Notes under the pieces: generated by a model | Told to the model about the DNA's origin: nothing | The model's input: the letters and a program-made list of their open reading frames with translations, nothing else | Databases searched by the model: none | NCBI RefSeq assembly: GCF_014652135.1 | Contig: NZ_BMYF01000010.1 | Span: 61,028 to 125,027, forward strand | Origin: Mongoliitalea lutea | GTDB lineage: Bacteria > Bacteroidota > Bacteroidia > Cytophagales > Cyclobacteriaceae | Direction: 5' to 3' | DNA length: 64,000 nt | Made by a program: the position numbers and the translations under genes | Shown here: piece after piece, positions 9,211 to 18,831 of the stretch | Layout: each line of letters opens with the position of its first letter | How positions within the stretch are numbered: position 1 is the first letter of the stretch

Positions 9211-10704
9211 ATGTTACGATCAATTAAATCATTATTCGTCGGGAGCCTGGTAGCGATGACCATGGGGTCATGTTGGGAGTTGGAGCAGGAGGTACTTTCT
9301 GGGATTACCCAAGAGCAATTGAACAATAACGTGACTCCTGAGCTTATCGAGGTGTTGAAGCAAACTGCTTATTCGGCAGTAGTAGGGAACTGGGGTAGCC
9401 ACGGTGGCTTATACAGTGTATTAGAAGTGACAGCGGATCAATTGGCAATTCCTCAAAAGGGTGCTGACTGGGAAGATGGAGGTATCTGGTTAAGAGCGCA
9501 TAGACATACATGGTTGTCAGTAGATGGTCCTTTGAACGGTTCATGGCAATATCCTTTCACTATAGTTGCTGAATGTAATCTCTTATTGCAGCAGTTTCCT
9601 GATTTGGAAGAGTTAGGTGCAGAACTTAGAACCCTTAGAGCACTAGCATATTTATGGTTGATCGATACTTTTGGAAATGTGCCAATTATTCGTGAAACTG
9701 ATAGAGGTGGTAGTCCTGCTCAAAATACAAGAGAACAAGTGTTTCAATTCATTGAAAACAGTATTTTGGAAAATGTGGATTTGCTAACCAGAAACAATAC
9801 AAGAACTAACTTGAATTACTGGACTGCACATATGATTCTTGCCAAATTGTATTTGAATGCAGAGGTGTATACAGGAACAGCAAGATGGGCAGACGCTGAA
9901 AGAATTTTAGATGTAATCATCAATGAAGGTCCTTACAGCTTATCTCCAAATTTCTTTTCAAACTTTTCTGCGAATAATTCCAATTCGCCCGAAAACATGT
10001 TTACACTTCCTTATGATGCTAACAATGCAGGTGGTTTTAACATTCATCAAATGACTTATCACTATTCTTCTCAGTTGACATTTGACTTACAAGAGCAGCC
10101 ATGGAATGGTTATGCTGCTTTGGAAGAGTTTTATAATAGCTTTGAAGATGGTGATACCAGAAAAGCTTCACTTAGAGAAGGTCCCCAGTTTGAGTCTGAT
10201 GGTGTTACACCAATCATTGATGATTCTGTTGAGCCAGCAGATCCTGATGGACCAGCAATTAATTTTACTCCAAATATTAATATGCTAGCGCCTAATGCTT
10301 TGAGACAAGCAGGTACAAGAATTAACAAATGGGAAATTCCTGTTGGACAAGGTCCCGATTTGGACAATGACTTTGCAATCTTCCGTTATGCTGATGTCTT
10401 GTTGATGAAAGCAGAGGCTGCTTGGAGACAAGGAAACACCGCTGTTGCGCTTAACTTTGTAAACCAAGTTAGAGAAAGAGCCAATGCACCTGCTTTGACT
10501 ACTTTAAATGCTGACCTATTATTAGCAGAAAGAGGTAGGGAATTATTTGCAGAAGGTCACAGAAGATCTGACTTGATTCGTTTTGGTAGATTTAATGCTC
10601 CATGGTGGGAGAAAAATGCTTCTCCAGCCTTTAGAAACTTATTCCCAATTCCTGAGAATCAGTTGCAGGCTAACCCTAACTTGAGACAAAATCCAGGTTA
10701 TTAA
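9211..10704 (+). CDS. RagB/SusD family nutrient uptake outer membrane lipoprotein
   Basis: A 497-residue SusD homologue. The lipoprotein signal MLRSIKSLFVGSLVAMTMGS ends in Cys21. TPR-like helices typical of SusD include LRTLRALAYLWLIDTFGNVP at about residues 138-157, with the family motif 'YF.L...(F/Y)G.VP' in variant form. The C-terminal signature is clear: FAIFRYADVLLMKAEA, then VNQVRERANAP, ERGRELFAEGHRRSDLIRFG and FPIPENQLQANPNLRQNPGY, each a standard SusD block. It forms the lid of the SusC channel at the cell surface. A strong hairpin terminator follows at 10723-10757, so transcripts of the downstream genes are either readthrough or separate. Confidence 0.96.
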   Translation: MLRSIKSLFVGSLVAMTMGSCWELEQEVLSGITQEQLNNNVTPELIEVLKQTAYSAVVGNWGSHGGLYSVLEVTADQLAIPQKGADWEDGGIWLRAHRHTWLSVDGPLNGSWQYPFTIVAECNLLLQQFPDLEELGAELRTLRALAYLWLIDTFGNVPIIRETDRGGSPAQNTREQVFQFIENSILENVDLLTRNNTRTNLNYWTAHMILAKLYLNAEVYTGTARWADAERILDVIINEGPYSLSPNFFSNFSANNSNSPENMFTLPYDANNAGGFNIHQMTYHYSSQLTFDLQEQPWNGYAALEEFYNSFEDGDTRKASLREGPQFESDGVTPIIDDSVEPADPDGPAINFTPNINMLAPNALRQAGTRINKWEIPVGQGPDLDNDFAIFRYADVLLMKAEAAWRQGNTAVALNFVNQVRERANAPALTTLNADLLLAERGRELFAEGHRRSDLIRFGRFNAPWWEKNASPAFRNLFPIPENQLQANPNLRQNPGY

Positions 10705-10722
10705 TATTTCTTGAATAACTAT

Positions 10723-10757
10723 AAAAGAAGTGTGCCTTTTTGGTACACTTCTTTTTA
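10723..10757 (+). terminator. Rho-independent terminator after susD-like gene
   Basis: AAAAGAAGTGTGCC and GGTACACTTCTTTT form a 14-bp stem (one G-T pair) with a 5-nt T loop and a T-rich tail. It separates the SusCD pair from the FG-GAP lipoprotein genes and may act as an attenuator. Confidence 0.85.
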
Positions 10758-10864
10758 ATTTTTATAGCTTCTTAGTTATCTTTTTTTCAACTTCACTCCC
10801 TGAAATTGGCTGTAAAGCAGGTATGCGATTTAAAATTCCACTCACAATAGTTCTTGGTTCAGTA

Positions 10865-13800
10865 ATGAAGGCAATTGATGATTTATTTGTCTGTGCTGTA
10901 AAAGATGCTAGTCGTTTAATCGCTTTAGTCTTTATTGGAAGTTGCCTTTTTGCCTGTAATTCTACGCGCTCTTCAGAAGACGAGACCTTATTTGAGTTGC
11001 TACCATCCTCCCATACGGGTATTGATTTTAGAAATGATTTGGTGTATGATGAAAAATTTAATCCCTACACATTCCGAAACTTTTATAATGGGGCTGGTGT
11101 AGCCCTTGGGGATATCAATAATGATGGATTAGTGGATATTTTTTTCGCAGGGAATCAAGCCGAAAATAAACTTTACCTTAACAAAGGTAATTTTCAATTC
11201 GAAGATATTACAGCACAGGCTGGTTTGGCTGTGCCCGGTATTTGGTCCACAGGTGTAAGTATGGCAGATGTGAATGGAGATGGATTGCTGGATATTTATA
11301 TTTGTAAATCAGGCCCTCTAGGTGGAGAGGAGCGCCACAATGCTCTCTACATCAATAATGGTGACCTGACATTCTCTGAAATGGCCCATGAATATGGATT
11401 AGCAGATACAGGATTATCCCAACATGCGGTGTTCTTTGATTTTGATCTAGATGGGGATTTGGATATGTACCTGCTCAACAATTCAGCACGTTCAGTCGGT
11501 ATCAATGATCTGAGAGTAGGGCAACGGGATATTAGAGATCCTGATGGAGGCAACAAACTCTATCGAAATGATGGAGGATATTTTGTAGATGTCAGCGAAG
11601 AAGCCGGTATTTACGGTTCCGCGATTGGATATGGTCTTGGTGTGACTGTGGCTGACTTGAATCGTGATGGATGGCCTGATTTATACGTTTCCAATGATTT
11701 TTTTGAAAAGGATTACCTCTATCTCAATAATGGTGATGGTACATTCACAGAGGCCTTGGAAAACATGATGACTGAAATCAGCATGGGTTCTATGGGGGCA
11801 GATATTGCTGATTTGAACAATGATGGCTGGCAAGATATTTTCGTTACCGAGATGCTTCCTGCAACTTGGGACCGGGTCAAAACCAAAACCCCTTTTGAGG
11901 ATTGGGATAAATATCAGGCGAATGTCAAGGCTGGGTATTTTCATCAATTTACCCGCAATACTTTACAAAGGAATTTGGGCTATAAACCTAATTCCAAAGA
12001 AATTCATTTTGCCGAGGTCTCCCGATTTGCCAGTGTTCATGCCACAGATTGGTCTTGGGGAGCTTTAATCTTTGATGCCGATAATGATGGTCTGAAAGAT
12101 ATTTTTGTAGCCAATGGAATTGTAAAAGACCTCACAGATTTTGACTATGTAGATTACTATGTCAATAATCAGAATCTAATCGCACAGTTTAAGCGGGATT
12201 CCATTCTCCTGACCAAGATGATCGATGAATTTCCCTCCAATCCTTTGAGGAATTATCTGTTTAAAAACCTCGGAAATTACCGTTTTGAGGATATAGGGCT
12301 GAAAAGTGGCCTGGACCAATTGACCTTTTCCACAGGTGCAGCGTATGCTGATTTGGATAATGATGGGGATTTGGATCTGGTCATCAATAATCTCAATGGG
12401 GAGGCATTTATTTTAAAAAATAACGCTCGTGAACTGCATGATAATTCCTACATCCAATTCAATCTTGGTGGATATTTTGGAACGCAGGTAAGTGTGCATG
12501 CTGGGCCGGAGCTTTATTATGCAGAACACAACCCTGTCAAAGGCTACATGTCATCGGTTGATCATCGGCTACATTTGGGGCTAGGTATTCATACCAAAAT
12601 TGATTCGATTATTGTGCGTTGGCCTAGTAAGCAAGAAACTATCTTAAGGGATGTGGCAGTGAATCAGATACTGGATTTATCCCCTTTATCTGCGCAGCAA
12701 TCGTATACTTTAAGTAAGCCTGTACATGTAGCCCCACTTCTTAGATTATCACCGCAGCAAATTGATTGGAAGCATGAGGAGAGTGATTTTGTTGATTTTG
12801 ATCGGGATAGGCTTCGGATGAAAATGGTATCCAATGAAGGCCCAAAAGCTGTCATTGCTGATTTTAATCAGGATGGGCTGGATGATGTTTTTCTACCTGG
12901 TGCCCGTGGACAAGCCTCTCAAATTTGGATTCAAGAAACCAATGGCTCCTTTAAGCTCTCCCAAAGCTTTGCAGAGGATGCACTTCCTGAGGATGTGGAT
13001 GCGCTCGTGCTCGATGTCAATGGAGATGGTTTCCCTGACCTGTATGTGTTGAGTGGTAGTTTGGAGTTTTCTCTGAAGAATCCCAATTATCAAGACCGAT
13101 TGTATGTCAACGATGGAAAGGGAAAATTTTCTAAGCAGGATAAGTCACTACCCATACGTTATGAGAGCAGCTCTAAAGCTATTGCTTTAGATATCAATCA
13201 AGATGGGTTTGATGATATTTTAGTAGCTACCCGAACCATTCCTTTTGCGTATGGTGTGCCTGTTGGGTTGAGTTTGCTAGTCAATAAAGGGGATGGAACC
13301 TTTGCAGATGAAACATCGGCACGTATCCCTGAATTAGCTTCTATAGGGATGGTAAGGGACCTTTGGTGGGGGGATTTATTGGGTAATGGACGTAAGCAAC
13401 TGGTAGTCGTCGGTCATTGGATTCCAATTTCGGTGTATGAGAGGGATGGACAGATGCTTGAAAATATCAGTAAATCCCTTGGTTTGGGTGATTTGAATGG
13501 ATTTTACAATCATGTATTGGTAGAAGATCTTGATGGCGATGGTAAACTCGATCTTTTTGTTGGAAATTTTGGGGAGAATTCCAGATTTGTAGCTGCTCCT
13601 TCCAAACCCTTAAGGATGTTTGTGAATGATTTTGATCAAAATGGAAGTGTGGAGCAAATCATCACGCAGTTTGAGGGTTCGAATGCGTATCCCATTGTAT
13701 TGAAACAGGCATTGCTCAAACAATTACCAAGTTGGCGAAAGCAATTACTCAGTTTTGACAGTTTCAAAGATAAGCGCTTAGAAGATTTGGTAAGCGATGA

Positions 13801-14200
13801 AATCTTAGGTAGAAGTGTAGTATGGGAAGTGCACGAATTAGCATCCAAGCTTTATATCCAACAAGAGAATGGTACATTTGTGCGGGAAAACCTTCCCTCA
13901 GAACTTCAATATTCCCCCATTTTCCATGGGCAACTGGTAACAGCACCGGATCAAAATAAGTATGTGTTAGTAGGAGGGAATCATTCCCGAATCAAGCCTG
14001 AGTGGGGCATACAAATGGGAAGTTACGGATGGCTGATGGAGCGCAATGCAACTAACTGGAAAGTCGTGGATGCAGCAAGTTCGGGGATTTATATACCGGG
14101 TGAAATCCGATCTATACAACAGCTAAAAACAAATACCGGCACCAAGATTTTGGTGACACGATCAAATGAAAGACCGTTAATTTATGAGTGGAGTAAATAA
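10865..14200 (+). CDS. FG-GAP/VCBS repeat and ASPIC/UnbV domain lipoprotein (paralogue A)
   Basis: About 1111 residues. The chosen ATG (10865) gives a long lipoprotein signal with hydrophobic LIALVFIGSCLFAC, Cys31 being the likely acylation site. ATG 10823 is an alternative start; the frame extends further upstream only into the terminator. The N-half carries at least seven FG-GAP units with Ca-binding DxNxDGxxD loops (DINNDGLVD, DVNGDGLLD, DLNRDGWPD, DLNNDGWQD, DLDNDGDLD), forming an integrin-like propeller. An ASPIC/UnbV module (VRWPSKQETILRDVAVNQIL) follows near residues 510-600, and a second propeller set (DFNQDGLDD, DLDGDGKLD) comes after it. The UnbV segment is shorter than in its two paralogues. 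The protein is expected on the cell surface. No enzyme activity is recognisable; binding of a ligand or partner is the likely role. Confidence 0.88.
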   Translation: MKAIDDLFVCAVKDASRLIALVFIGSCLFACNSTRSSEDETLFELLPSSHTGIDFRNDLVYDEKFNPYTFRNFYNGAGVALGDINNDGLVDIFFAGNQAENKLYLNKGNFQFEDITAQAGLAVPGIWSTGVSMADVNGDGLLDIYICKSGPLGGEERHNALYINNGDLTFSEMAHEYGLADTGLSQHAVFFDFDLDGDLDMYLLNNSARSVGINDLRVGQRDIRDPDGGNKLYRNDGGYFVDVSEEAGIYGSAIGYGLGVTVADLNRDGWPDLYVSNDFFEKDYLYLNNGDGTFTEALENMMTEISMGSMGADIADLNNDGWQDIFVTEMLPATWDRVKTKTPFEDWDKYQANVKAGYFHQFTRNTLQRNLGYKPNSKEIHFAEVSRFASVHATDWSWGALIFDADNDGLKDIFVANGIVKDLTDFDYVDYYVNNQNLIAQFKRDSILLTKMIDEFPSNPLRNYLFKNLGNYRFEDIGLKSGLDQLTFSTGAAYADLDNDGDLDLVINNLNGEAFILKNNARELHDNSYIQFNLGGYFGTQVSVHAGPELYYAEHNPVKGYMSSVDHRLHLGLGIHTKIDSIIVRWPSKQETILRDVAVNQILDLSPLSAQQSYTLSKPVHVAPLLRLSPQQIDWKHEESDFVDFDRDRLRMKMVSNEGPKAVIADFNQDGLDDVFLPGARGQASQIWIQETNGSFKLSQSFAEDALPEDVDALVLDVNGDGFPDLYVLSGSLEFSLKNPNYQDRLYVNDGKGKFSKQDKSLPIRYESSSKAIALDINQDGFDDILVATRTIPFAYGVPVGLSLLVNKGDGTFADETSARIPELASIGMVRDLWWGDLLGNGRKQLVVVGHWIPISVYERDGQMLENISKSLGLGDLNGFYNHVLVEDLDGDGKLDLFVGNFGENSRFVAAPSKPLRMFVNDFDQNGSVEQIITQFEGSNAYPIVLKQALLKQLPSWRKQLLSFDSFKDKRLEDLVSDEILGRSVVWEVHELASKLYIQQENGTFVRENLPSELQYSPIFHGQLVTAPDQNKYVLVGGNHSRIKPEWGIQMGSYGWLMERNATNWKVVDAASSGIYIPGEIRSIQQLKTNTGTKILVTRSNERPLIYEWSK

Positions 14201-14207
14201 AATTGCT

Positions 14208-14828
14208 ATGGCTAGAACTAGTGTAAGAGAAAGAATAACGATCAAGGGATTGGTTACAGGGGTCTTGCTTATCATCTTTTTCTTGGCGTCTTGTACCTCT
14301 AAAACCGAATATGAGCAAGTCAAAGAGCGTGAGTTAAAGTCTGGCAAAGTGGTAGAGGAGTTGTTTTTGGATCTTCGCTTAGGTATGGGCAGAAAGGATT
14401 TTTATGGGACCTGTTGGGAGCATAACAAAAATGGTATTTTGACCAATGGGGCGCATTATTTACAGGTATTGTATAATCCCATACTACCATCAGGGAAGGT
14501 TGCCAATATGCATTTTTATCCAAAATTTGAAGAAGATCATTTGTATTACATGCCCATTGAAATTCTTTATCAAGACTGGTTCCCAACCAATGAGGAGTTT
14601 TCTATTGATAATTTAATGAAGGATGTAATGGCTATGCTGGAGAAATGGTACGGAGAAGGTTTCTTCGAAGTAAGCAACAAAGGAAAAACCGTATCTGCCA
14701 TGGTCAAGGTGGATGGTAATCGAGTCATTCGTGTTCATAAGAAAAATATAAATACAGTCCGAGTTGAAATTTTAGATCTTCGCATCAAAGATTTTACACA
14801 ATTGAATAAACAAGATGAAGAAGTTTAA
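14208..14828 (+). CDS. Hypothetical lipoprotein between FG-GAP paralogues
   Basis: A 206-residue protein when started at ATG 14208, 7 bp after the upstream stop. An in-frame ATG at 14184 would overlap the previous gene and add eight residues. The signal MARTSVRERITIKGLVTGVL, with IIFFLASC behind it, ends in a good lipobox (LASC). The mature part is soluble-looking, with YLQVLYNPILPSGKVANMHF and MLEKWYGEGFFEV; I recognise no family. It overlaps the next gene by 14 bp, so it is translated from the same message as the large lipoproteins and probably works with them. Function unknown. Confidence 0.75.
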   Translation: MARTSVRERITIKGLVTGVLLIIFFLASCTSKTEYEQVKERELKSGKVVEELFLDLRLGMGRKDFYGTCWEHNKNGILTNGAHYLQVLYNPILPSGKVANMHFYPKFEEDHLYYMPIEILYQDWFPTNEEFSIDNLMKDVMAMLEKWYGEGFFEVSNKGKTVSAMVKVDGNRVIRVHKKNINTVRVEILDLRIKDFTQLNKQDEEV

Positions 14829-17800
14829 CGCATACAAGCTTTGGCTGATTGCTGTTGTTTTTGGAGTAGCATGTAGTAAAAAAGAGCAAGCAGCACCCCC
14901 AAACACGTTGTTTGAAAAAATTCCTGCTTCAATTTCTGGAGTGGACTTTCGAAATGACCTAAGCTTCGATGATCAGTTCAACATTTTTACTTACCGAAAT
15001 TATTACAATGGAGGAGGCGTAGCCGTTGGAGATGTCAATGGAGATGGCTTGATGGATATCTACCTGACAGCCAATATGGGCCCAAACAAACTCTACCTCA
15101 ATCAGGGTGATTTTACCTTCAAGGATGTGACCGAAGAGGCGGGCGTTGCTGGTACGCGCGCTTGGAGTACTGGTGTAGCCATGGCAGACGTCAACGGAGA
15201 TGGATTGTTGGATATCTATGTGTGTAATTCTGGAGATGTGAAGGGCGATAATAAGCAAAATGAACTCTTTATTAACAATGGAGATGGTACATTTACTGAG
15301 ATGGCAGAGGCTTATGGCCTAGCAGACGAGGGATTTTCTACCCATGCCGTATTTTTTGATTATGACAATGACGGTGACTTGGATTTGTATCTACTCAACA
15401 ACAGCTACCAAGCAATCGGGAGTTTTAATAAAATGCAAAATGAGCGTCCGAGAAGAGATCCTGTAGGTGGAGATAAATTATTTAGAAATGATGGGGGGGA
15501 AATTTACCGATGTTTCAGAAGAAGCGGGTATTTATGGTTCAGTAATCGGTTTTGGCTTAGGAATTACCATCGGTGATGTGAATCGGGATGGTTGGATGGA
15601 TATCTTCATTTCCAATGATTTCTTCGAGCGGGATTATCTGTATATCAATAATCAGGATGGGACCTTTTCCGAGCAGCTGACAGATTATATGGTTTCAACT
15701 TCTGCGGCTTCTATGGGGGCAGATATAGCAGATCTGACCAATGATGGGTATTTGGATATTTTCGTTACCGAAATGCTTCCCGAACCACCTCAGCGCCTGA
15801 AGCAGATTACTACTTTTGAGAGTTGGGATAAGTTTCAGTTCAACTTGGAACACGGGTATCATTATCAGTACACTCGAAACATGCTCCATATCAACAATGG
15901 AGATGGTACTTATTCAGACTTGGGAAGGATGGCAAATGTGGAAGCTACCGATTGGTCATGGGCAGCCTTGATGTTTGATATGGATAATGATGGTCTGAAA
16001 GATATTTGGGTTGCTAATGGAATCTATCAGGATTTGACTGATTTGGATTACTTGAATTTCATTGATAATGAAGAGACCAAGCGTGCCATTATTTCCAAAG
16101 AAGGAGTAGACTACAAGGCATTGATTGATCCAATGCCTATCAATCCAGTTTCCAATTATGCCTACAAAAATAAGGGGAACCTGATTTTTGAAAATGTGGT
16201 GCACCAATGGGGATTGGGGGATCCGATTCATTCCAATGGGTCTGCTTATGTGGATTTGAATAATGATGGGGCTTTGGATTTAGTGGTCAATAATGTGAAT
16301 AGAGAAGTATTGATCTTTAAAAACAAAAGCAGGGAGATGCATCCTGAAAATAACTTCCTGAAAATCGAACTGAAAGGGAAAGGTGGAAATACAGATGCTA
16401 TCGGAACACAGGTTCGCTTGATTGCCGGTGGGCAGGCGTTTTATCAAGAGCAAATGCCCAACCGAGGCTTTCAGTCTTCGGTAGATCCTCGCTTAAACTT
16501 TGGTTTGGGGTCCATTTCCTCCATTGATGAGGTTCAAATCAGATGGCCTGATGGTACTTTTACGAGATTGTCTGATGTGGCAGTCAATCAGACTTTAAAC
16601 TTGAACTGGTCCGATGCTACAGAAGAGGATTTCCCATTTTTTACCGAGCCAAAAGAACAGATTTTCAAAAAAGTTGAAAAAGCTGCTGTTGATTTTATCC
16701 ATCAGGAAAACCGTTTTGTGGATTTTGACAGAGATCGGTTGACCTATCATAAACTTTCCACAGAGGGTCCGGCCGTAGCTGTTGGAGATGTGAATGGAGA
16801 TGGATTGGAAGATATCTTTTTCGGCGGGGCAAGAGGTTTTGAAGCATCCCTGTATCTGCAACAGCGGGATGGTACATTCAAAAAGTCAACGCAATCGGCC
16901 TTTGCAGAGGATAAACTTTCAGAAGATGTGGATGCTGTATTTGCTGACTTTAATGGAGATGGATGGTTAGATTTGTTGGTTGCGTCGGGTGGGAATGAAT
17001 CCGGTTTTGGTTCCATGGAGCTTGCGGACAGACTCTACTTGAATGCCGGGAAAGGAAACTTTAGCAAATCTGCTAGTTCAGGTTTAAATACATTTAGAAA
17101 TAGTACTTCTTCCCTACAAGTCATGGATATCAATGGAGATGGTCATTTGGATATTTTGGCGTTTTCCAGAGTTGTTCCATTCCTTTATGGCGTCAACCCG
17201 AACTCACTGGTTTTACTGAATGATGGGGAAGGTTCATTTACGGATGCAACAGCTACAATTGCTCCTGAATTCAAGGAATTAGGCATGGTAACAGATGCAG
17301 TCCTTGCTGATTTGGATGGTGATGGGAGTTTGGATGTGGCAGTAGTAGGTGAGTGGATGGCTCCAACGATTTTTTGGAATAGGAACGGAAAATTGGAAAA
17401 GGATATAGATTCAGAGCTCAGTAAGCTGAAGGGTTGGTATCAGGCCATTGCTGCAGGAGATATCAATGGGGATGGAAAAGTTGATTTAGTGTTAGGGAAC
17501 CATGGACTCAATACCCGTTTCAAAACTTCCTTTGAAAGCCCTATTCGGATGTTTGTCAATGATTTTGATCAAAATGGCTCTGTTGAGCACGTGTTTGTTC
17601 AAAAGGCTGGAGATAAGCATGTGCCTTTCACTTTGAAGCATGAATTGGAGCGACAGATTCCGTCGATCAAGAAGAATTTCTTGAAATACAGCTCATTCAA
17701 TGATAAGTTTTTGGAAGAGATTTTCACCCCACAGCAATTGGAAAAAGCGATCATACAGGAGGTGAATTTTTTTCAAAGTGCTGTTTTGCTCAATCAAGGA

Positions 17801-18133
17801 AGTGGTTCTTTTGAAGTGAAAGCGTTACCTCGTATGGCACAGCGAAGTTGGATGTACAGCATAGCCCTAGAAGATGTGGATGGAGATGGAAATTTGGATA
17901 TCTTGATGGGAGGAAATCTCTACGGTGCCAAACCGGAAGTTGGGCAGTATGATGCGAGCTATGGTGAATTGCTTTTAGGGAAAGGCGATGGCACATTTGA
18001 ATACGTGCCCAATAGGAATCATGGCTTGCAAATCAAAGGAGAAGTACGTGATCTAAGAGTCATGCAGCTTCAAGGAAAACGGCAGTTAATGGTGACTAGA
18101 AATTCGGATAAAGTAGGATTTTGGGAGTTTTGA
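14815..18133 (+). pseudogene. FG-GAP/VCBS and ASPIC/UnbV lipoprotein (paralogue B), frameshifted at a G7 run
   Basis: Two overlapping frames (14815-15576 and 15467-18133) join into one protein of about 1105 residues if one G is removed from the run of seven at 15493-15499. Read as it stands, the frame goes FRNDGG-EIYRCF and stops at 15576; with six Gs it continues FRNDGG-KFTDVSEEAG, matching paralogue A (DVSEEAGIYG). The start MKKFNAYKLWLIAVVFGVAC is a lipoprotein signal with Cys20. FG-GAP loops (DVNGDGLMD, DVNGDGLLD, DYDNDGDLD, DVNRDGWMD), the UnbV module (IRWPDGTFTRLSDVAVNQTL) and a second propeller set are intact. There is no other damage, so this could be a sequencing error, a phase-variable tract or a fresh mutation. 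Confidence 0.85.
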
Positions 18134-18161
18134 GTCATCTCCAATAAAAAGCCTATCTTTA
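18130..18161 (+). promoter_or_regulatory. Candidate promoter of the toxin-antitoxin pair
   Basis: TTG at 18130-18132, overlapping the stop of the upstream gene, and TATCTTTA at 18154-18161 (one mismatch to TAnnTTTG) are 21 bp apart. A start near 18168 would give a 17-nt leader for the antitoxin ATG at 18185. Confidence 0.4.
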
Positions 18162-18184
18162 CAATAGAAAAAAAACATTGGGTG

Positions 18185-18406
18185 ATGAAAGCAATCAAAG
18201 GAGTTTTACATAAAGGAAAAATTAAATTTGACAAGCCATTCGATAGTGGAAAACCGGTCAGGGTTACTGTCATTTTTGAGGAAGAAACGATGGCTGAAGG
18301 GGAAATACTTAAGAAGTTTTCCTTTGAGGAGTCACAAGAATTCCTAAAAGATTTGAATGTATCTTTTTCTGATGAGGTCATAAAAGAAAGAAATCTTTCA
18401 AGATGA
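18185..18406 (+). CDS. Antitoxin-like protein of a VapBC-type pair
   Basis: A 73-residue protein starting MKAIKGVLHKGKIKFDKPFD. The short beta-hairpin N-terminus (KGKIKF...GKPVRVTVIFEEE) resembles small swapped-hairpin/DUF104-type antitoxins, and the C-terminal half (EESQEFLKDLNVSF) is helical and acidic, as expected for a toxin-binding tail. The ATG at 18185 is preferred to a GTG one codon earlier. Its stop overlaps the toxin start by 4 bp, the standard coupling of such pairs. The pair sits inside the FG-GAP gene row. The antitoxin role is inferred from size, fold and position. Confidence 0.75.
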   Translation: MKAIKGVLHKGKIKFDKPFDSGKPVRVTVIFEEETMAEGEILKKFSFEESQEFLKDLNVSFSDEVIKERNLSR

Positions 18407-18831
18407 GATTGTTTTTAGACACATCTTCATTATTTAAGCTTTACCATAGTGAAGATGGTACAGAAAGTTTATTAGAGTTTTTTCGGAATGAAAAAATCAG
18501 TGAAATATCCTTAGCTGAAATTTCGAAAATTGAGTTTCATTCCGTTGTATGGAAAAAGTACAGAATGAAAGAGATTGAAAGGATTCATGCTGATTATATT
18601 ATTCAAAAGTTTTCTAACGATTGGGGGTCGTATTTATTTGTTAAATATAATTTCCACCAAACTGATCTTGCCATTTCATTACTAGGTAAATACTGGGATT
18701 TGGGATTAAGAACTTTGGATTCAATTCAATTAGCTGCTTTGATTGTTTCCAAAGCAAACATTTTTTCAACTGCTGATAAAGTTTTGATGGACATAGCAAG
18801 GCATGAAGGGGTTGAAATACTGAAATTATAA
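18403..18831 (+). CDS. vapC: PIN-domain toxin, VapC family
   Basis: A 142-residue PIN domain, the normal VapC length. The acidic metal-binding residues are visible: Asp6 (LFLDTSSLFKLY), Glu44 (SKIEFHS), Asp106 (LRTLDSIQLAAL) and Asp125 (FSTADKVL). VapC toxins cleave RNA, often initiator tRNA or rRNA, and are held inactive by the partner encoded directly upstream with a 4-bp overlap. The stop codon shares one base with the ATG of the next large lipoprotein gene (TAATG), so toxin and lipoprotein are translationally linked, an unusual arrangement. The active site looks complete. Confidence 0.88.
   Translation: MRLFLDTSSLFKLYHSEDGTESLLEFFRNEKISEISLAEISKIEFHSVVWKKYRMKEIERIHADYIIQKFSNDWGSYLFVKYNFHQTDLAISLLGKYWDLGLRTLDSIQLAALIVSKANIFSTADKVLMDIARHEGVEILKL

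Noticed and set aside
14815..15576. Stand-alone short FG-GAP protein ending at 15576
   Set aside because: The last 25 or so residues (EIYRCFRRSGYLWF) are frame-shifted sequence; the natural continuation is in the next frame.
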